Of a DNA stretch of 64,000 bases, positions 57,628 to 64,000 are shown in pieces. The notes beneath the pieces were generated by a model. That model ran no database searches. It saw nothing but the letters and a program-made list of their open reading frames with translations, and was not told where the DNA came from. The DNA lies in assembly GCF_030247185.1 (NCBI RefSeq), contig NC_080571.1:344565879-344629878 (forward strand). The letters run 5' to 3'. Source of the stretch: Malaya genurostris (lineage: Eukaryota; Arthropoda; Insecta; Diptera; Culicidae). The position numbers and the translations under genes are program-made. Position 1 is the stretch's first letter. The number at the start of each line of letters is the position of its first letter.

Positions 57628-57845
57628 TGTTCAATTATTTATTCTATTTATTTATCCACATATTTATTTATTTATTTATATTTTCAAAATTTATTTATTT
57701 ACATTTATTTACTACATATTTATTATTAAATTATATATTATTTATTCAGAAAAATTCATTTATTTATATTCATCGATTTATATATATATCTTTGTTATTG
57801 TTCAATACCATTCATACATCAAATCATATTACATATTTATATAAT
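57628..57845. repeat. (TTTA)n-rich tract
   Basis: About 200 bp of imperfect ttta/tttat repeats. The 78-aa frame in it is a composition effect. Confidence 0.85.
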
Positions 57846-58079
57846 AAAAGGAAACAAGTGTAGTAGGTACAAACATTAATCAAGACAGCAACCAGAAAAC
57901 GATAAATCATTGTAACCGTCATCTGTCCACACACTGTCATCGTCCTCATCATCGTCATCATCGCAGCATAAAATGCGGGGTGGCCTGCTTTGAAGGTGGC
58001 GGTGGGATTGGGATGGAAAATGGACAGCAAGCTGATAAAACCGCGGGAAAACCCTTGAGCGGCAGCTAGTATTTTTCAA

Positions 58080-58800
58080 ACCCGGAAGAGTGAAGATCGC
58101 AGCAGCGAGTCACAGGCAAGAAGTGACAGTGCGTTTCAAAAGCCATCCGTAAAGTTGATGCAAAAGGATCTTAAACCGTTCAGAAGATCCACACGAACGT
58201 TAGTTTCTGTTCGGTGAGTCGAGTTGGGATCAGTGTGGTTGCCGTTTCCTTGAGTCGTACGCCGCGAGTGCAATAGATGGTCAGTGTTGGCAAAACCAAA
58301 GACGCCAATTACGACGCCACTACCCACGTATTGGCAGGGTTTGGCGGGAAAGACCGATCAAGTTGAAAATCCCACTCGACTTCGCGTTAGACACTCGTGA
58401 TAATCCAAGTGCACGTGTACCACTCTCCGGGTTGTTTGTGAAACGCAGGCCTCCGTTACAAATAGGCCAAGTTGCTGCATCGTTTGGATACCCTGGTCAT
58501 CACATCACGGTCCCATCGCCCCGAAGTCAGCGCCGTCCCGCCCGTCATCGCCCGCCGAGATCACCAAAGTCGACCAACGATCATCACGGCCGCAACGGAG
58601 CGTCGAAGCTAAGACGTTCACCAAATAAACTTGCGCAAGTAGTAAAAGTATATTCTTTTGTGTTTATTTTATAAAATATAGTGTTTAAAGATTAAAATTG
58701 TGTGGTCTTTTTATATACGAGCTGTGTCGTCCATTTTGTTTTATTTGTTACTTGTTTCCGCCGAAACGATTTACTCAGTGGCCACAGGTAGGAAAGAAAG
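58080..58800 (+). other. Possible LTR-type remnant, unproven
   Basis: A GC-richer block (58360-58620) encodes a Pro/Arg-rich 103-aa frame. It is followed by a polyadenylation-like AT segment (about 58640-58690) and a tgtgtcgtccattttg word. The step from GC-rich to polyA-like to short leader resembles an LTR plus leader. No second LTR, polypurine tract or pol motif is present. Confidence 0.25.
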
Positions 58801-59930
58801 TCCGCAAAAAAATAGTGAAGTGAAGATTCTCCAGGAGACCAACAAGGTAAACGACCCTGAACTGGTGGTCAGGTGCTGAAAAGCAGCCACCAGTAGTGTA
58901 CATATGTACAAAACGAAACGTAACAGATGAGAGTAACTTAATTCAAAATACTGCATCACTCGAAAAAACAATTCATAATAGTCAACCAACAGATGAAATC
59001 AAGTGTGTTTATAACCATTTTGAACGACCAAGAGTTGTTTGTCGATGTGTGTTTATAAATTGATGCAATGCCACAAAGTCGATAAGGTAAAAATAGAACT
59101 TCTCCGAGGTACACAGTATGCATGTACGCCGCACTGTTTCTTCACATCCTCTGGATAGCTCTTTGATAAAGCATGTCTACGAATTGGATGATATTTGCAC
59201 GTTATAAAATATGGGACTCAAAGACATGCTTTTCGATATTCAATTCATCTATCTTTCCCAATTCGTTTCTTATATAGTATATGAAAATTCCAGAAATCCA
59301 CTGTAGAAAAGTTGTCAAAATCAGGATCGGAAAAAATTTATTTCACACGCCTGCAGAAAGAAAAGCAGAATAAAAGAAAAAATGACAAAATCTGGATCAA
59401 CTTCGTTCGATTTTGATAAAACTTTGCACTCGGCTGCAGTATGGCAAGTCATTTATTTTACACCGATAATGAACTATCAAATAAGAACTCACAAGTTTAA
59501 AAGGTATTTGGCAAATTTCAAGTTCTGATTGAAAATAGTGATACAAATTCTATCTCAGAATTCAAAGGTCCTTTGAACAATTGTATATTTTATTTTGTTT
59601 TATTTTATTTCATTAAATTTTGCTTTAGTTACTATTTCTTTTTTTATTTTATTTTATATTATTTTATTCTGTTTTATTTTATTTTATTTTATTTAAATTT
59701 CAACCTACCCCAGGAAAACAGACTTTTCAGGAACATTAAGTTAATAACATTAGCTGTGTTTTATTACATTTTTGTTCGTTATGATGCTATGAAAATAAGA
59801 AACAGAAAATAGGAAAATCAAAGTCTTGGCCTTTCTCTTTCAACAGACTTTGCAGCCGATTCATAGCGTACAGAATCATTGCATGGCTAGTACTACGATT
59901 CTACTGACACTAAGAATCCTTCCATGTCGG
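58801..59930. other. Unassigned AT-rich DNA
   Basis: No supported gene. A (ATTTT)n-type run lies at about 59585-59700. Confidence 0.5.
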
Positions 59931-60310
59931 GGAAAATTGAAGATTGAACAATAAAACATGAAAAATGGAAACAGAAAAATGGGAAAGAAAACATAGAGAA
60001 CGAAAAACCGAGAGCGATGAAAGTTTAAAGAAACAATCAAAATGGAAAATAAAAGATTAGGAACAGGGAAAACAAAGATAATAATGATTAGAAAATAGGA
60101 TATGGCCAATAACAGGAAATAAAAGATTAAAAACGATAAATGGAAAAGATGAAACTTCTAAAAGCAGAAAGTTTTGAAATTTCAAAATTAGAAAGCTTAA
60201 AATTTTATTACATTGGAAATTTAAAAGCAATAAGGTTGAAATATTTGAAAACTGATAGCTAGAAAATTATGAATTTACAAAAATGAATAACTTTCAGAAA
60301 AATTATGAAA
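59931..60310. repeat. A/G-rich degenerate word array preceding the satellite
   Basis: Words such as ggaaaat, gaaaaatgg, aggaaat and agaaaat recur without a fixed long period. This looks like the unhomogenised edge of the adjacent satellite. Confidence 0.8.
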
Positions 60311-63300
60311 CTGCTTAGCATGCGAAGATTGGAAAATAGAAAATGGGAAATGGAAAGAGAAAAATAAGAATAGAAAACGGAAAATGATAAATAGAAAATG
60401 AAAAATGAAAAAATTGAAATTTCAATATGGGAAATGGAAAACGATCATTGAATTAGATTAGAAAATAAAAAAACAGGAAGTTAGGAATAAAATATTGAAA
60501 ATAATTATACTAAAAAGGAACAAACAAAATGGAAATATTTGAAAGCTGAATGCTAGAAAATTATGAATTTACAAAACTGAAAAACTTTCTGAAAAACTAT
60601 AAAACTGCTGAGCATGCGATGAACTGGAAAGATTGGAAAATAGAAAATGGGAAATGCAAGATGAACAATGAAAAAAAGAAAAAATGAAAATAGAAAGAGA
60701 AAATTAAGAAAAGAAAATGGAAAATGTTAAATAGAAAATGGTACATGAAAAATTAAAAAATTGAAATTTCAACATGGGAAATGGAAAACAAACATTGAAT
60801 TGGGTTTGGAAATAAAAAACAGGAAGATAGAAATAAAATATTGAAAATTCATATACTAAAAAGGAACAAACTAAAATGGAAATATTTGAAAATTGATTGC
60901 TAGAAAATTACAAATTTACAAAACTGTAAAACTATAAAACTGCTGAGCATGCGAAGATTGGAAAATAGAAAATGGGAAATGTAAGATGAACAATGGAAAA
61001 TAGAAAAATGAAAATGGAAAGAGAGAAACAAGAATGAATGGAAATGATAAATAGAAAATGAAACATGAAAAATGACAAAAATGAAATTTCAACATGGGAA
61101 ATGGAAAACAAATATTGAATTGGGTTTGGAAATAAAAAACAGGAAGATAGAAATAAAATATTGAAAATTAATATACTAAAAAGGAACAAACAAAAATGGA
61201 AATATTTGAAAACTGATTGCTAGAAAATTATGAATTTACAAAACTGAAAAACTATAAAACTGCTGAGCATGCAAAGATTGGAAAATAGAAGATGGGAAAT
61301 GCAAGATGAACAATGGAAAATAGAAAAATGAAAATGGAAAGAGAGAAACAAGAATGATTGAAAAAAGATAAATAGAAATGAAACATGAAAAATGAAAAAA
61401 ATGAAATTTCAACATGGGAAAGGGAAAACAAACATTGAATTGGGTTTGGAAATAAAAAACAGGAAGATAGAAATAAAATATTGAAAATTAATATACTAAA
61501 AAGGAACAAACAAATATGGAAATATTTGAAAACTGATTGCTAGAAAATTATGAATTTACAAAACTGAAAAACTATAAAACTGCTGAGCATGCGAAGATTG
61601 GAAAATAGAAAATGGGAAATGCAAGATGAACAATGGAAAATAGAAAAATGAAAATGGAAAGAGAGAAACAAGAATGATTGAAAAAAGATAAATAGAAATG
61701 AAACATGAAAAATGAAAAAAATGAAATTTCAACATGGGAAAGGGAAAACAAACATTGAATTGGGTTTGGAAATAAAAAACAGGAAGATAGAAATAAAATA
61801 TTGAAAATTAATATACTAAAAAGGTACAAACAAATATGGAAATATTTGAAAACTGATTGCTAGAAAATTATGAATTTACAAAACTGAAAAACTATAAAAC
61901 TGCTGAGCATGCGAAGATTGAAAAATAGAAAATGAGAAATGCAAGATGAAAAATGGAAAATAGAAAAATGAAAATGGAAAGAGAGAAACAAGAATGAATG
62001 GAAATGATGAATAGAAAATGGTACATGAAAAATGAAAAATTTAAAATTTCAACATGGGAAATGGAAAACGAACATTGAATTGGATTTGGAAATAAAAAAC
62101 AGGATGTTAGAAATAAAATATTGAAAATTAATATACTAAAAAGGAACAAACAAAAATGGAAATATTTGAAAACTGATTGCTAGAAAATTATGAATTTACA
62201 AAACTGAAAAACTATAAAACTGCTGAGCATGCGAAGATTGGAAAATAGAAAATGAGAAATGCAAGATGAAAAATGGAAAATAGAAAAATGAAAATGGAAA
62301 GAGAGAAACAAGAATGAATGGAAATGATGAATAGAAAATGGTACATGAAAAATGAAAAAATTTAAAATTTCAACATGGGAAATGGAAAACGAACATTGAA
62401 TTGGGTTTGGAAATAAAAAACAGGAAGATAGAAATAAAATATTGAAAATTAATATACTAAAAAGGAACAAACAAATATGGAAATATTTGAAAACTGATTG
62501 CTAGAAAATTATGAATTTACAAAACTGAAAAACTATAAAACTGCTGAGCATGCGAAGATTGGAAAATAGAAAATGGGAAATGCAAGATGAACAATGGAAA
62601 ATAGAAAAATGAAAATGGAAAGAGAGAAACAAGAATGATTGAAAAAAGATAAATAGAAATGAAACATGAAAAATGAAAAAAATGAAATTTCAACATGGGA
62701 AATGGAAAACAAACATTGAATTGGGTTTGGAAATAAAAAACAGGAAGATAGAAATAAAATATTGAAAATTAATATACTAAAAAGGTACAAACAAATATGG
62801 AAATATTTGAAAACTGATTGCTAGAAAATTATGAATTTACAAAACTGAAAAACTATAAAACTGCTGAGCATGCGAAGATTGGAAAATAGAAAATGAGAAA
62901 TGCAAGATGAAAAATGGAAAATAGAAAAATGAAAATGGAACGAGAGAAACAAGAATGAATGGAAATGATGAATAGAAAATGGTACATGAAAAATGAAAAA
63001 ATTTAAAATTTCAACATGGGAAATGGAAAACGAACATTGAATTGGATTTGGAAATAAAAAACAGGATGTTAGAAATAAAATATTGAAAATTAATATACTA
63101 AAAAGGAACAAACAAAAATGGAAATATTTTAAAACTGATTGCTAGAAAATTATGAATTTACAAAACTGAAAAACTATAAAACTGCTGAGCATGCGAAGAT
63201 TGGAAAATAGAAAATGAGAAATGCAAGATGAAAAATGGAAAATAGAAAAATGAAAATGGAAAGAGAGAAACAAGAATGAATGGAAATGATGAATAGAAAA

Positions 63301-64000
63301 TGGTACATGAAAAATGAAAAAATTTAAAATTTCAACATGGGAAATGGAAAACGAACATTGAATTGGGTTTGGAAATAAAAAACAGGATGTTAGAAATAAA
63401 ATATTGAAAATTAATATACTAAAAAGGTACAAACAAATATGGAAATATTTGAAAACTGATTGCTAGAAAATTATGAATTTACAAAACTGAAAAACTATAA
63501 AACTGCTGAGCATGCGAAGATTGGAAAATAGAAAATGAGAAATGCAAGATGAAAAATGGAAAATAGAAAAATGAAAATGGAAAGAGAGAAACAAGAATGA
63601 ATGGAAATGATGAATAGAAAATGGTACATGAAAAATGAAAAAATTTAAAATTTCAACATGGGAAATGGAAAACGAACATTGAATTGGATTTGGAAATAAA
63701 AAACAGGATGTTAGAAATAAAATATTGAAAATTAATATACTAAAAAGAAACAAACAAAAATGGAAATATTTGAAAACTGATTGCTAGAAAATTATGAATT
63801 TACAAAACTGAAAAACTATAAAACTGCTGAGCATGCGAAGATTGGAAAATAGAAAATGAGAAATGCAAGATGAAAAATGGAAAATAGAAAAATGAAAATG
63901 GAAAGAGAGAAACAAGAATGAATGGAAATGATGAATAGAAAATGGTACATGAAAAATGAAAAAATTTAAAATTTCAACATGGGAAATGGAAAACGAACAT
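60311..64000 (+). repeat. 320-bp satellite array (about 12 units, runs off the window)
   Basis: The landmark gagcatgcgaagattgg recurs at about 60318, 60612, 60947, 61267, 61587, 61907, 62227, 62548, 62868, 63189, 63510 and 63830. The first two spacings are irregular (294, 335) and the rest are 320-321 bp. Each unit is itself composed of short ggaaaat/agaaaatg words. Repeated 85-96-aa minus-strand frames (MFLFSILIFN...) are products of the array and not genes. The array is open at the window end. Confidence 0.97.

Noticed and set aside
58080..58800. LTR retrotransposon LTR plus primer-binding site
   Set aside because: No second LTR, no clear TG...CA ends, no gag/pol motif; kept only as a low-confidence region.
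60932..63753. Series of 85-96-aa minus-strand frames as a tandem gene family with hydrophobic peptides
   Set aside because: They repeat with the 320-bp satellite, vary in frame and length with one-base indels, and consist of low-complexity Phe/Ile/Ser/Leu.

Overview
The window looks like repeat-rich, non-genic chromatin from a culicine mosquito (Aedes/Culex-like). Evidence for this is AT-rich sequence, Tc1/mariner transposases with the D37E spacing first described in mosquitoes, I-, CR1- and RTE-type non-LTR retrotransposons, a tRNA-derived SINE, and many copies of a dispersed repeat with a (TG)n core that I associate with culicids. Genus is not resolved. I see no intact host gene, rRNA, canonical tRNA or CRISPR array. 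One small ORF at 49222 may be a disrupted host or unknown gene.

Layout. 1-5.4 kb: unassigned AT-rich DNA with (TATAA)n and (TAA)n arrays, the first holding a 134-bp TIR insert. 5.4-6.65 kb: dead CR1/jockey-like RT fragment. 9.3-10.7 kb: heptamer arrays (TTTCCAA then TTTCCTA). 10.76-11.29 kb: mariner deletion derivative. 14.71-22.11 kb: a TIR element (copy A) split by a complete ~6.0-kb I-clade retrotransposon that carries a perfect 15-bp target duplication. 22.7-23.6 kb: RTE-type endonuclease fragment. 25.4-26.3 kb: decayed DD37E transposase. 28.0-28.2 kb: SINE. 28.27-29.15 kb: mariner with TIRs, an internal deletion and a lost catalytic Asp. 35.06-37.94 kb: non-autonomous hAT-like foldback element with a perfect 8-bp target duplication and inverted tandem arrays. 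39.0-39.5 kb: another mariner derivative. 40.24-46.43 kb: five tandem copies of a ~1.0-1.55-kb repeat that contains 168-bp sub-repeats and ~320-bp palindromes. 46.69-49.16 kb: DD37E transposon with perfect 29-bp TIRs, invaded by a CR1-like retrotransposon. 49.42-51.17 kb: copy B of the TIR element, inserted four codons before the stop of a small ORF. 53.0-53.35 kb: inverted clusters of a TTTCGGCGAAAT motif. 59.9-64 kb: A/G-rich repeats that become a regular 320-bp satellite running off the window.

The genes do not form a pathway. What can be read is insertion order: I element into TIR element A, CR1-like element into the DD37E transposon, TIR element B into a small ORF, and a MITE into a microsatellite. 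The least explained items are the two-copy TIR family (A/B) with its conserved exon-like segment and 7-8-bp target duplication, and the hAT-like foldback element built from inverted tandem arrays.
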